From positions 2,346,001 to 2,410,000 of the forward strand of contig NZ_CP071090.1 in NCBI RefSeq assembly GCF_017301735.1: a stretch of 64,000 nucleotides of DNA, given 5' to 3'. The translations under genes and the position numbers were made by a program. Source of the DNA: Pyxidicoccus parkwaysis. GTDB lineage: Bacteria > Myxococcota > Myxococcia > Myxococcales > Myxococcaceae. Below are positions 52,365 to 59,766 of this stretch, piece after piece; within the stretch, counting starts at the first letter, position 1, and each line of letters opens with the position of its first letter. The notes beneath the pieces are model-generated. The model ran no database searches. It worked only from the letters and a program-made list of their open reading frames with translations, and was not told the DNA's origin.

Positions 52365-52718
52365 TCAGTGAAGCTCGTCGTCCCTCGCAGCCATCTGCAA
52401 GGCATTGCCCCCGTCAGCGCCGCACCGTTCCGACAGGGAGTCCAGGACCTCCACGCGCCGGAGCACCTGGACGAGGGGCAGCAGCTCCACCGAGAAGCGC
52501 TCGGCAATGGCCGAGGCATGCTCGGAGAAGGCCTCCTCCTTCGGTCGTCGGCACAGTGACATCCATTGGAGTGTTTCCAACGTGCAGCCGAGCTCCGCCG
52601 CGAGGGCCGTCTCGGAGCACCCTTCGAGCTCGCGGTACCGCGCGAAGGCGTACCCGAGCATCCAGGACTCTTCCTGGCTGCGTCGCACTGCTCTTCCGAG
52701 CCAGGCTGGAGTCGACAT
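52365..52718 (-). CDS. Small putative helix-turn-helix regulator, copy 2
   Basis: A 117-residue paralogue of the 51104 protein: both begin MSTPxWLxRAxRRSQ, share ELGC, LCRRP and AIAxRF, and end with LLPLVQVLRRVEV. An excellent ribosome-binding site (AAAGGAGG) precedes the ATG at 52718. It lies about 276 nt from the sigma-like gene, so it may be a separate transcript that controls the operon or acts as its antagonist. It is divergent from the N-acyltransferase gene across 194 nt. Confidence 0.7.
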   Translation of the reverse strand: MSTPAWLGRAVRRSQEESWMLGYAFARYRELEGCSETALAAELGCTLETLQWMSLCRRPKEEAFSEHASAIAERFSVELLPLVQVLRRVEVLDSLSERCGADGGNALQMAARDDELH

Positions 52719-52912
52719 CGGAATCCTCCTTTGTACGTTTTTTCATGAATCAACCCATGCCCTTTATTCGGAGACGCCGGGGGGACTTCGACAGACGCCC
52801 GCGCGTTCCGGGGATGTGCGATGGAAAGTCCACGGCTCGCACTTCGGTTTTCCGCGACGAAAGGAGGAGTGAGGACGGCACAACGCCGGACTGCTTCCGA
52901 GAGGGGACTCCG

Positions 52913-53719
52913 ATGACATCCATGCACTGCCGTGTTGCCAACACCCAGCGCGAGCTCGACGACGCGCTGCGAGTCCGCTGGGCCGTCTTTGGCGGAGAGC
53001 TGCGATTGATGACGGGAAGGACGCCACCGTCGCGGCGCGAGGTGAGCTGCTTCGACACGCTGGACACGACGGTGCACCTCGTCGTGTACGCGGACCGCAA
53101 GCCGGTGGCGACGGCGCGCCTGCTGCTGCCCAACCTGGAGGTGGCGCGCGACGCGGGTGGGCAGCTGGGAATCGAGCTGGAGCAGAAGTTGGATTTGACG
53201 GGCATCGCGTCGCCGACGCGGCTGTTCGCGGAGACGGCGCGCTTCTGTGTGCTCGAGAAGTGGCGGCACTCGGAGGCGGTGGCGAGGCTGCACGCGAGCA
53301 TCTACGAGGAGAGCCGGCGTCTCGGGGTGACGCACTGGATTGCAGCGGCGAACCTGGACACGGACTCGGTGGAGGACGCGCACCTGGTGTACCGGGTGGC
53401 GGAGCACCGGGGCTGGCTGAGCCCGCGCTGGAGGGTGAAGGTGTCCGCGCCCGGTGAGCCCCCCGCGACTCCGAGCGACCCGCTCTACACGTCCGCGGAG
53501 CGGGCGCGCGCGAGGCTGGGGCAGCTGGAAGGGTTGAGGATGCCCCGAGCGCCCTCGCTCTTCGCGAGGAAGATGGGGGCGCGGTTCATCGCCGAGCCCA
53601 TCTACGAGGCGGGCTTCCGCCGCTTCACCCTGCCGCTGATTGCGGCGCTGGATGAGATTCCGGCCAGCACGCTGGCGCGGTTCAAGGCGCTGGAATCCCA
53701 CGTCTCCCGCGCCGCCTGA
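52913..53719 (+). CDS. FeeM-like N-acyl amino acid synthase / GNAT-superfamily acyltransferase
   Basis: A 268-residue protein from the ATG at 52913 (GAGAGGGG upstream). The region VANTQRELDDALRVRWAVFGGELRLMTGR and VHLVVYADRKPVATARLLLPN matches the acyl-homoserine-lactone-synthase-like/FeeM family, which transfers fatty acyl groups from acyl carrier protein to an amino acid or signal precursor. The loop with ETARFCVLEKWRHSEAVARLHASIYEES corresponds to the acyl-donor side. The next gene, a heme-oxygenase-fold protein, follows after 80 nt and is often paired with such enzymes. Confidence 0.75.
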   Translation: MTSMHCRVANTQRELDDALRVRWAVFGGELRLMTGRTPPSRREVSCFDTLDTTVHLVVYADRKPVATARLLLPNLEVARDAGGQLGIELEQKLDLTGIASPTRLFAETARFCVLEKWRHSEAVARLHASIYEESRRLGVTHWIAAANLDTDSVEDAHLVYRVAEHRGWLSPRWRVKVSAPGEPPATPSDPLYTSAERARARLGQLEGLRMPRAPSLFARKMGARFIAEPIYEAGFRRFTLPLIAALDEIPASTLARFKALESHVSRAA

Positions 53720-53799
53720 AGCCAGGCGCGCTTCGAGTTCCCCTTCACCTTCCATTGGCAACACCGGGACCGCGACGAGGCCCGGGATGGGAGACCTGC

Positions 53800-54465
53800 G
53801 TGCGGATGGCCACGGATTGGGTCAGGCGGCTGGAGCAGGAGGGCCGTGGGCTCGTGGAGACGCTGGATGAGCACCCCGAGGCGCGGCGCCTGTTCGACGG
53901 CACAGTCGGCCGGGAGAGGTATGCGCGCTACCTGGTGCGGACGTACCACTGCTTGCGGTGGAGCATGCCGCTGCGAGTGGGGGCGGGCGAGCGGCTGAAG
54001 CGCCTGGGCCGGCCCCCACAGCTGGCGGAGCTACTGTTGCGAAGGGCCCTGGAAGAGAGCGGACACGAGCACTGGCTGCTGGCGGACCTGCGGCATCTGG
54101 GCTGGCCGGAGGAGCGGGTGAAGGCGGCGGAGCCCGGGCCGGCGGTGGAGGCCTTCACGGGCTGGAACTTCTTCACTGCGAGGGCGGGGGAGCCCACTGC
54201 CCTCTTCGGAACGGAGTACGTGCAGGCTTACGTGTCCATGGCGAGGGTAGGGAGGGCGGTGGAGCAATTGATTGAGGTGGGGGCCGTTCCGGACATTCAC
54301 AAGGCGGTGACGTACCTGCGCCACCAGGGGGACACGGCAGGGGAGCACTTGGCGGAGCTGAGCAGAGTGCTGCGGATGGTGACGGGCCGGGAAGACCGGA
54401 TGGCGGTGCTGCTGTCCGCGCGGATGACGCGGGTGCTGTACCCGGGTTTCTTCGACGGGAGCTGA
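53800..54465 (+). CDS. Heme-oxygenase-fold / iron-containing redox enzyme family protein
   Basis: A 221-residue all-helical protein (GTG at 53800 with GGGAG upstream, or ATG at 53806). Conserved His/Glu-bearing helices are present: ARYLVRTYHCLRWSMPLRVGAGERL, LLRRALEESGHEHWLLADLRHLGW and LRHQGDTAGEHLAELSRVL. These match the His and Glu metal ligands in the diiron heme-oxygenase-like superfamily. Family members oxidise fatty acids or amines, consistent with a modified N-acyl product from the upstream synthase. Whether one or two metals bind cannot be read by eye. Confidence 0.65.
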   Translation: MRMATDWVRRLEQEGRGLVETLDEHPEARRLFDGTVGRERYARYLVRTYHCLRWSMPLRVGAGERLKRLGRPPQLAELLLRRALEESGHEHWLLADLRHLGWPEERVKAAEPGPAVEAFTGWNFFTARAGEPTALFGTEYVQAYVSMARVGRAVEQLIEVGAVPDIHKAVTYLRHQGDTAGEHLAELSRVLRMVTGREDRMAVLLSARMTRVLYPGFFDGS

Positions 54466-54937
54466 GGAGCCCATACCTCCCGAGGGGTAGAGACAGCTCA
54501 GCACCGGAAGCCCACCCTCCCGCGCTAACAGTTGCACCAGCCGTGGAAGACGCGCCGTGCGGTTCATTACCCAGGTTCAGCTCGAGGGAGGGCGCCGTCA
54601 CGGGCCCGAGCACCTGGGAGATGTGTCGCGGCGGCAGAAGAGGGGTGCGACTGCTGGGCGCCGCGAGCGGGTCTGGAACGACGAAGGGGCCAGGCTCGCT
54701 CGCGGCTGCTCAGATGGGCGTGGAGGCTCGACCTTGAACGTCAGGTTCACTCTGCTCATCTGGGCTCGCATGCTATCGCGAGGAGCGGCTCACGGCAGCC
54801 GGCCGGTTTCTCTGGGGCTGCGCGAGGTGCACCTCGTCGACCCGGCCGGGGTGTGCTGGCACTTCGCGTAGAAAGCCGTGGGTGTTTCACGGCCTGACGG
54901 ATACGGTCCAGGGCCTCTCGTAGCTGGAGGAACACCT
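54466..54937. other. 472-nt stretch without a convincing gene
   Basis: Contains two stop-poor short frames. The plus frame ending near 54871 closes with LREVHLVDPAGVCWHFA, which resembles the end of a VOC-family protein, but nothing upstream supports a whole gene. Otherwise I see no repeats, hairpins or clear promoter. Confidence 0.6.
54808..54871 (+). pseudogene. Possible VOC-protein remnant
   Basis: The reading LREVHLVDPAGVCWHFA-stop looks like the last strand of a glyoxalase-fold protein (family pattern E-x-DPxGxxWxF). The N-terminal part is missing or shifted out of frame, so this is at best a decayed fragment. Confidence 0.25.
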
Positions 54938-55351
54938 TTGACCAACACCTTGCTCGGAACAACGTTGCTCGCTGTCCCCGTGACGGCGCTCTACGGCGCG
55001 CTCAATGCCTTCCTCACGGTGGGGCTCTCCATCAACGTCAGCCGGGTGCGCGGCAAGCACAACGTGTTTCGCGGTGACGGCGGACACGCCGACCTGATTG
55101 CCGCCATCCGCGCGCATGGGAACAACGTGGAGAACGTTCCCCTGGCGCTCATCCTGTTGCTGGCGGCCGAGCTGTGCGGCGGAAGCTCGACGGCGCTCCA
55201 TGCCTTCGGTGGTGCACTGCTCGTGGCGCGGCTGGCGCATGCCTTCGGGTTGCTCAAGGCCAGCAAGGTGCAGGTGGTGGGCGCACTGTTGAACCAGGTC
55301 GTTCAGGTGGGGCTCGCCGGATACCTGCTCTGGCTGCGGCCCTGGGGCTGA
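54938..55351 (+). CDS. MAPEG family membrane protein
   Basis: A 137-residue protein from a TTG start (GGAGG 7 nt upstream). Four hydrophobic segments: TLLGTTLLAVPVTALYGALNAFLTVGLSINVSRVRG, VPLALILLLAAELCGG, LHAFGGALLVARLAHAFGL and VGALLNQVVQVGLAGYLLWL. The motif RxHGNNxENVPLAL is the MAPEG signature (glutathione S-transferase/leukotriene synthase-like). The family conjugates glutathione or acts on lipid peroxides. Nothing here suggests a particular substrate. Confidence 0.85.
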   Translation: MTNTLLGTTLLAVPVTALYGALNAFLTVGLSINVSRVRGKHNVFRGDGGHADLIAAIRAHGNNVENVPLALILLLAAELCGGSSTALHAFGGALLVARLAHAFGLLKASKVQVVGALLNQVVQVGLAGYLLWLRPWG

Positions 55352-55583
55352 GTGCCCCGCGCCGTAGGGATACCGGTGTGAGCGTGCTCATTCAGACCTC
55401 GGTGTCCCCGGCGCCCCACGCCAGCGCGGAGCTCGTACGCCAATCCAAGGGCCTCTGGTAGCGTCCGGCCGCGATGCCCCCGAAAGGAAAGCGTCGATTC
55501 CCTCCAGCAGTACGACGGACAGCTCTTCAGGAACTCAGTCGGCGTGTCAGGGCAGCACCTTCTCCGAGAGGTTTCCAGGGCTC

Positions 55584-56561
55584 ATGAAGGACTTCTTCAT
55601 CAGCTACACCGGGACGGACAGGAACTGGGCGGAGTGGATTGCCTGGGAGCTCGAGGAGGCCGGGTTCACCGTCGTGGTGCAGGCGTGGGACTTCCGGCCC
55701 GGCTCGAACTTCGTCCTCGCAATGCATCAGGCCGCCCAGCAGTGCCGACGGACCCTGCTCGTCCTCACGGATGCCTTCACGCGTTCGGACTTCGCGAGCA
55801 CCGAGTGGGCAGCGGGCTTCGCGACAGACCCGGCAGGGCTCCAGCAAAAGGTCGTACCGGTTCGCGTCGAGCCGTGTGAACCACCGGGCCTGTTGAAGGC
55901 CATCACCTACATCGACCTGGTTGGAAAGGACGACAAGGGGGAGGCACGGCGGGTCCTGCTCGAAGGGCTCAAGGAGCAACGTGCGAAGCCGATGACTCCA
56001 CCGCCATTCCCCGGGAAGGCTCACCCCCGAAGCGGATCGAGTCCTCCCAGCTTTCCGGGGGCAGCTCGCCAGCAGGCCCCTGCTGCGACGCCCTACATCC
56101 CCAAGCTTTCGAGGAAGGCGACCGACCTCGAAGTGCAGCGGTTCACGAAGGGTGGCTTCGAGGTCATCCGGCAACACTTCGCGCAATGGCTGGAAGACCT
56201 CCGTCAATCCAACGCACGCCTTGAGACCGAACTCCAGAAGGTCGATGAGACGAAGTTCATCGCTCAGGTGTATGTCGATGGTGAGCTTCGCTGCCAGGCC
56301 AAGATCTGGCTCAGCAGTGGCCTGGGGCGGCAACAGCAGATTGCATACTACGAGGGCCGCGGGTTCGATATTGGCCAGGACTCCACGTACAACGATGTGC
56401 TCGCGGCGCAGGACAGTCCGGAGGGGCTCCATCTGAGAGCCTTGATGCATGCGGCTGCCACGCATGTGACCGGCGGCCGTCCCCTCAATCCTGAGCGCAT
56501 GACGGCAGAGGAAGCTGCCGCATATCTCTGGCAACGCTTCCTCTGGAGGCTGGGAGGCTGA
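55584..56561 (+). CDS. TIR-domain protein with unknown C-terminal sensor
   Basis: A 325-residue protein. Residues 1-135 are a TIR domain beginning DFFISYTGTDRNWAEWIAWELEEAGF. The catalytic Glu of the family probably corresponds to E74 in FASTEWAAGF. Bacterial TIR domains cleave NAD or make cyclic ADP-ribose variants in anti-phage defence. A Pro-rich linker (about 140-180) leads to a 145-residue C-terminal domain, FIAQVYVDGELRCQAKIWLSSGLGRQQQIAYYEGRGF, with an alpha/beta pattern and no recognised family; it may be the sensor. No signal peptide. It converges on a membrane-anchored gene and lies in the same region as three other TIR or TIR-like genes. Confidence 0.85.
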   Translation: MKDFFISYTGTDRNWAEWIAWELEEAGFTVVVQAWDFRPGSNFVLAMHQAAQQCRRTLLVLTDAFTRSDFASTEWAAGFATDPAGLQQKVVPVRVEPCEPPGLLKAITYIDLVGKDDKGEARRVLLEGLKEQRAKPMTPPPFPGKAHPRSGSSPPSFPGAARQQAPAATPYIPKLSRKATDLEVQRFTKGGFEVIRQHFAQWLEDLRQSNARLETELQKVDETKFIAQVYVDGELRCQAKIWLSSGLGRQQQIAYYEGRGFDIGQDSTYNDVLAAQDSPEGLHLRALMHAAATHVTGGRPLNPERMTAEEAAAYLWQRFLWRLGG

Positions 56562-56591
56562 GCATCGCAGCGCGCGGCACTGCGGCCGTTG

Positions 56592-57722
56592 CTACGACGC
56601 GGCCTTCTGCCCAACCTCGCTGGCCCGAGCCGTCGCGACCGCCAGGGTGCGCACGTCCCGTGCGAAGGCAGCGAGGAGGGGAGGCAGCGCCCCTCGCGCG
56701 ATGTCTGCCTCGTTGAGGAAGGTCGCCCAGAACTGCTTGCCATCTCCAATGGCCATGCGAGCCATGAAGGCAGCCTCCCTGACCGCTTCTTGCCGCAGCG
56801 CCTGCTCTCCCTGAACCGGAGTCAGCGCGAGAACGCGGTAGAGGTCGATGAGCCCATCAATCCGCTCGGACAACTGATGGACCAGGTTCCGGCTGTCCGA
56901 GAGTGGAATCATGTAGGTGGTGCCTCGTCCCCCTTCACTGGGAGGCACGGAGATCATCGCCACTTCCTTCGTGTCCACGAGAACGCTGAACTTGGCAGTG
57001 GGCTGGGTCGCCTTGTCCTCGAGGGTGAAGTGGAGCAGGGGAGGGCGCGCTCCCTGTGACTTGATTTGCTCTGGAACCATCTGCAGGCCCAGTGCGCGCA
57101 TGTCCAGGAGCAGCTCGAGGAGTCCGGCCGGAAGCCCCTGTTGCAGGAGCTCCTCCGCGCCGTACATGCCGGCCCAGCGCCTGCCATCCTCGAACAGCGC
57201 TCGGATGTGGATGGAAGAAGTGCTCAGCGTGTGGGGCTGGAAGGCGTCCTGCGCACGAGGCGCCGCGAGGTCAGGCAGGCCCGCCGCGATGGCGCGTTCC
57301 GCGAGATGGTCGAAGAGCGCTCCCGTATTGCTCCCGTCTTCGTCGAGTCCCTGCTCCACGCCGACGAGCCTGTTGGGCGAATAGGGGTGGAAGACGAAGA
57401 CGAGCCGCCGGCCGAGCGTGGCCACGAAGTGGAAACTATGCACGTTGTCGATGATGTGCAGCGAGGTGAGCCGGGGCGAGCTCACCTTCGGAACGGCCGG
57501 TCCGCGGGTGTCATGCAGGGCCGCGGTCTTCGCGAGCTCCTCCGCCGGGTCCTTCTCGTCAGAGGTCGGCGGGTTCGCGGGACGCGAAGGAGGCGGAGCC
57601 CCTGCGGCGGGGGCGCTCTCGCCGAGCGAGAGCACGTCGCTCGAATTGCCCTTGCGACCGGACATCATGAACACGGCGACCCCGGCGCCAACGACTGCCA
57701 GGACGAGTATCAGCACTGTCAT
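56592..57722 (-). CDS. N-terminally membrane-anchored protein of unknown function
   Basis: A 376-residue protein from the ATG at 57722 (GAGGGGGAAGAC upstream). One N-terminal membrane helix (VLILVLAVVGAGVAVFMMSG) is followed by a Ser/Pro linker. A 280-residue domain follows with beta-rich VHSFHFVATLGRRLVFVFHPYSPNRLVGVEQ and LLHFTLEDKATQPTAKFSVLVDTKEVAMISVPP, then helical ends. No catalytic motif noticed. It is in the same direction as the TPR/TIR-like gene 57793 and the small gene 59293, so the three probably form one transcript. It converges on the TIR gene with a 30-nt gap. Confidence 0.6.
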   Translation of the reverse strand: MTVLILVLAVVGAGVAVFMMSGRKGNSSDVLSLGESAPAAGAPPPSRPANPPTSDEKDPAEELAKTAALHDTRGPAVPKVSSPRLTSLHIIDNVHSFHFVATLGRRLVFVFHPYSPNRLVGVEQGLDEDGSNTGALFDHLAERAIAAGLPDLAAPRAQDAFQPHTLSTSSIHIRALFEDGRRWAGMYGAEELLQQGLPAGLLELLLDMRALGLQMVPEQIKSQGARPPLLHFTLEDKATQPTAKFSVLVDTKEVAMISVPPSEGGRGTTYMIPLSDSRNLVHQLSERIDGLIDLYRVLALTPVQGEQALRQEAVREAAFMARMAIGDGKQFWATFLNEADIARGALPPLLAAFARDVRTLAVATARASEVGQKAAS

Positions 57723-57792
57723 GTCTTCCCCCTCGGAAGCGGCGGAGCCTCCCAGGGGAAATGGCGCGATGTCAAACAAGGCCGGGACTTCT

Positions 57793-59256
57793 TCAGGCGG
57801 GCCGCGTCCGCTGCTCGAGGGTATGGATGATTTCGTCGAGCTTCTGGACTGTATCGGGCTCACCGGCCCGGGCCTTCCTCTGCTTGTTCAAGTTGCCGAG
57901 GGTCGTGCCGTACATCCAGGGTTGCATCCAGGGCTCACCCTTCAATCCCAGCAGGGCCTCCACGTGTTTCGAGGCGTCTCGCCAATCCCGCGCCGCGCAC
58001 GCCAGCTCCAGCCGGGTGGCCGTCTGCCAGTAGGCTTCGGCGGGGCGGAGCGCGTTCGGCTCAGGAGCGCGACGCACCGCGAAGCGGACTACGGGCACCA
58101 GGTTGTTCAGCTCGGACTCGTCCTCGGGGAGGCCGCGAGCGATTCGCAGCGTCACTGCATTGACGCCCGGATAGTAATCACGCGGGTCGAGCTCGAATCC
58201 CTCCTCGTACATCCGGATGGCCTCGCTCAGCCCGGCTTGAGCCGCGGCCGTGTCGCCTGCCTGCGCCTCGGCGTCCGAGAGCCCCTTGTAGATGCGCCCG
58301 AGAATGCCAAACGTCTCACTGCTGCGCTCCGTGGCGGGAATATCCTGGACGACGGCGAGGGCCTGGGCCCGAAGCTCCTGGGAGCGGGCCTTGTTGCCCT
58401 GCTTCGCGGCGGCCTCGGCCAGACGGTTGTTCGCGAACCCGAGTTGCTCGCGCACAACGGACGTGCGCTGCAGCTCCCGGGGCAGGTGCGGATACAGGCT
58501 CGCCATCTGCGCGTAGGCCTCCTTCTCGCGGTAGCCCAGGAAGAGGGCGAGCAGGACGGTGTGGAGCTGAATCACGTCGCCGGGTGCCTGGAGGACCTCT
58601 GCGCGGATGGCATCGAGCTGAGCGACAGCCTGGGCCGTGTCGCCGAGGGCAACGGCGTCCGAGATGCGCTCCGTCACCGCGCTCACTTCGCGCATGCGAA
58701 GGAGGAATACATCCGCCTTCTCATGGGCCGTGGGACTCGCTGAGCCCATCCCCACCACCTGGGCGAGTGGGGGAACGGCTTGCAGCGTGCCCCGGCGTGC
58801 CGCGGCGATGCGCTCCGTGAGGGTGGCCCCGAGCGCGGTGAGCGCCTCTGGCGCGATGCTTCCGTCGTCCCGGACGTCGTAGGGGATGACCTGCATCTTC
58901 CACGGGTCGAAGGGGAGCTGCGAGAGGTGCTTCGCCGCGCAGATGAGCAGGGTGGTGCCGAGGTTCGCACCTCGGCGGACGCCCACCGCGTCGGCGATGT
59001 TCGCGTCCCTGAAGGTGAGGTCCTCCACCACGAACTCGGCCACCATCAGTCGCTCGTGCAGGTGACGGGCGCTGAGTCCACTACCCGGCTCCTCGTCCGC
59101 ACGCAGGGGTTCGAGGCCACTGGCCACGAGGGCGGGCCTGATGCCCCGCCACACCACGTCGGCGTGGAGGGCGGAACGCGGCCGCTCAGCGGCTCCGCTG
59201 GAGGCGGATGCGGGAGCGAAGAAACACAGCGGGCGGGACGGCGTGGGGGCGGACAT
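57793..59256 (-). CDS. TIR-like/DUF4071-type TPR protein, signature motif eroded (paralogue A)
   Basis: A 487-residue protein from the ATG at 59256. It aligns by eye along its full length with the divergent 59767 gene: GLEPLRADEE at the N-terminus, SSETFGILGRIYK and DPRDYYPGVNAVTLRIARGLPEDE in the TPR half. Where the sister protein has VLMPFG and NANVFYELGVRH, this one has FFAPAS and DANIADAVGVRR, so the Tyr-Glu-Leu-Gly and His residues of the nucleotide-binding site are gone. It may be an inactive regulator or antitoxin-like partner. It follows the small gene 59293 by 36 nt. Confidence 0.7.
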   Translation of the reverse strand: MSAPTPSRPLCFFAPASASSGAAERPRSALHADVVWRGIRPALVASGLEPLRADEEPGSGLSARHLHERLMVAEFVVEDLTFRDANIADAVGVRRGANLGTTLLICAAKHLSQLPFDPWKMQVIPYDVRDDGSIAPEALTALGATLTERIAAARRGTLQAVPPLAQVVGMGSASPTAHEKADVFLLRMREVSAVTERISDAVALGDTAQAVAQLDAIRAEVLQAPGDVIQLHTVLLALFLGYREKEAYAQMASLYPHLPRELQRTSVVREQLGFANNRLAEAAAKQGNKARSQELRAQALAVVQDIPATERSSETFGILGRIYKGLSDAEAQAGDTAAAQAGLSEAIRMYEEGFELDPRDYYPGVNAVTLRIARGLPEDESELNNLVPVVRFAVRRAPEPNALRPAEAYWQTATRLELACAARDWRDASKHVEALLGLKGEPWMQPWMYGTTLGNLNKQRKARAGEPDTVQKLDEIIHTLEQRTRPA

Positions 59257-59292
59257 GGAGATTCCTGAGTCGCATGAAACAGCGTCCCCCCA

Positions 59293-59685
59293 TCATGCCA
59301 GCTCACGCCATTCTTGCGGCCAGCCTCCGATACCGGGCCACTCGAATTCGGACTCTTCGTGACAACGACGACGCCCCGTGTCCAGGAGCGCATCCAGCGA
59401 CGCCCCGGGGAATGGGAGGCCGGGCTCGAGAGCGTGGGAGTCCAGGCGCGCGAGCCCGTTTCCCAGCGCCGCATGTAGTTCCCGGGCCTGTCTCCCTACG
59501 CTGCCGCGTGCCTGGGAGATGAAGACAGGAGGAGGCCGTATGATTTGACGGAAAGCATGCACTGCCTCGGGGGTGTTGCCAGGAAAGAGGGGCAGGATTG
59601 GGTATAGTGACTGATTGCGGCGCAGCGGTTCACCAGCCGATGGGGGGCAGATGATGCCGCGCATTCTCGCGTCGAAAGCGAGCAT
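59293..59685 (-). CDS. Small protein of unknown function upstream of the TIR-like gene
   Basis: A 130-residue open frame from the ATG at 59685, 36 nt before the paralogue A start. Sequence is plausible protein: MLAFDARMRG, SLYPILPLFPGNTPEAVHAFRQIIRP, ARELHAALGNGLARL, and CHEESEFEWPGIGGWPQEW near the C-terminus. Codon choice is less GC-biased than in flanking core genes. No family recognised. The weak ribosome-binding site lowers confidence. Confidence 0.5.
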   Translation of the reverse strand: MLAFDARMRGIICPPSAGEPLRRNQSLYPILPLFPGNTPEAVHAFRQIIRPPPVFISQARGSVGRQARELHAALGNGLARLDSHALEPGLPFPGASLDALLDTGRRRCHEESEFEWPGIGGWPQEWRELA

Positions 59686-59766
59686 TTGCTCAAGGCTCGA
59701 AACCCGTGACCGACATGCAGGCGCCACCCGAAAAGGGCGCCCTGCGCATCTCACCCTGGACGTTCC

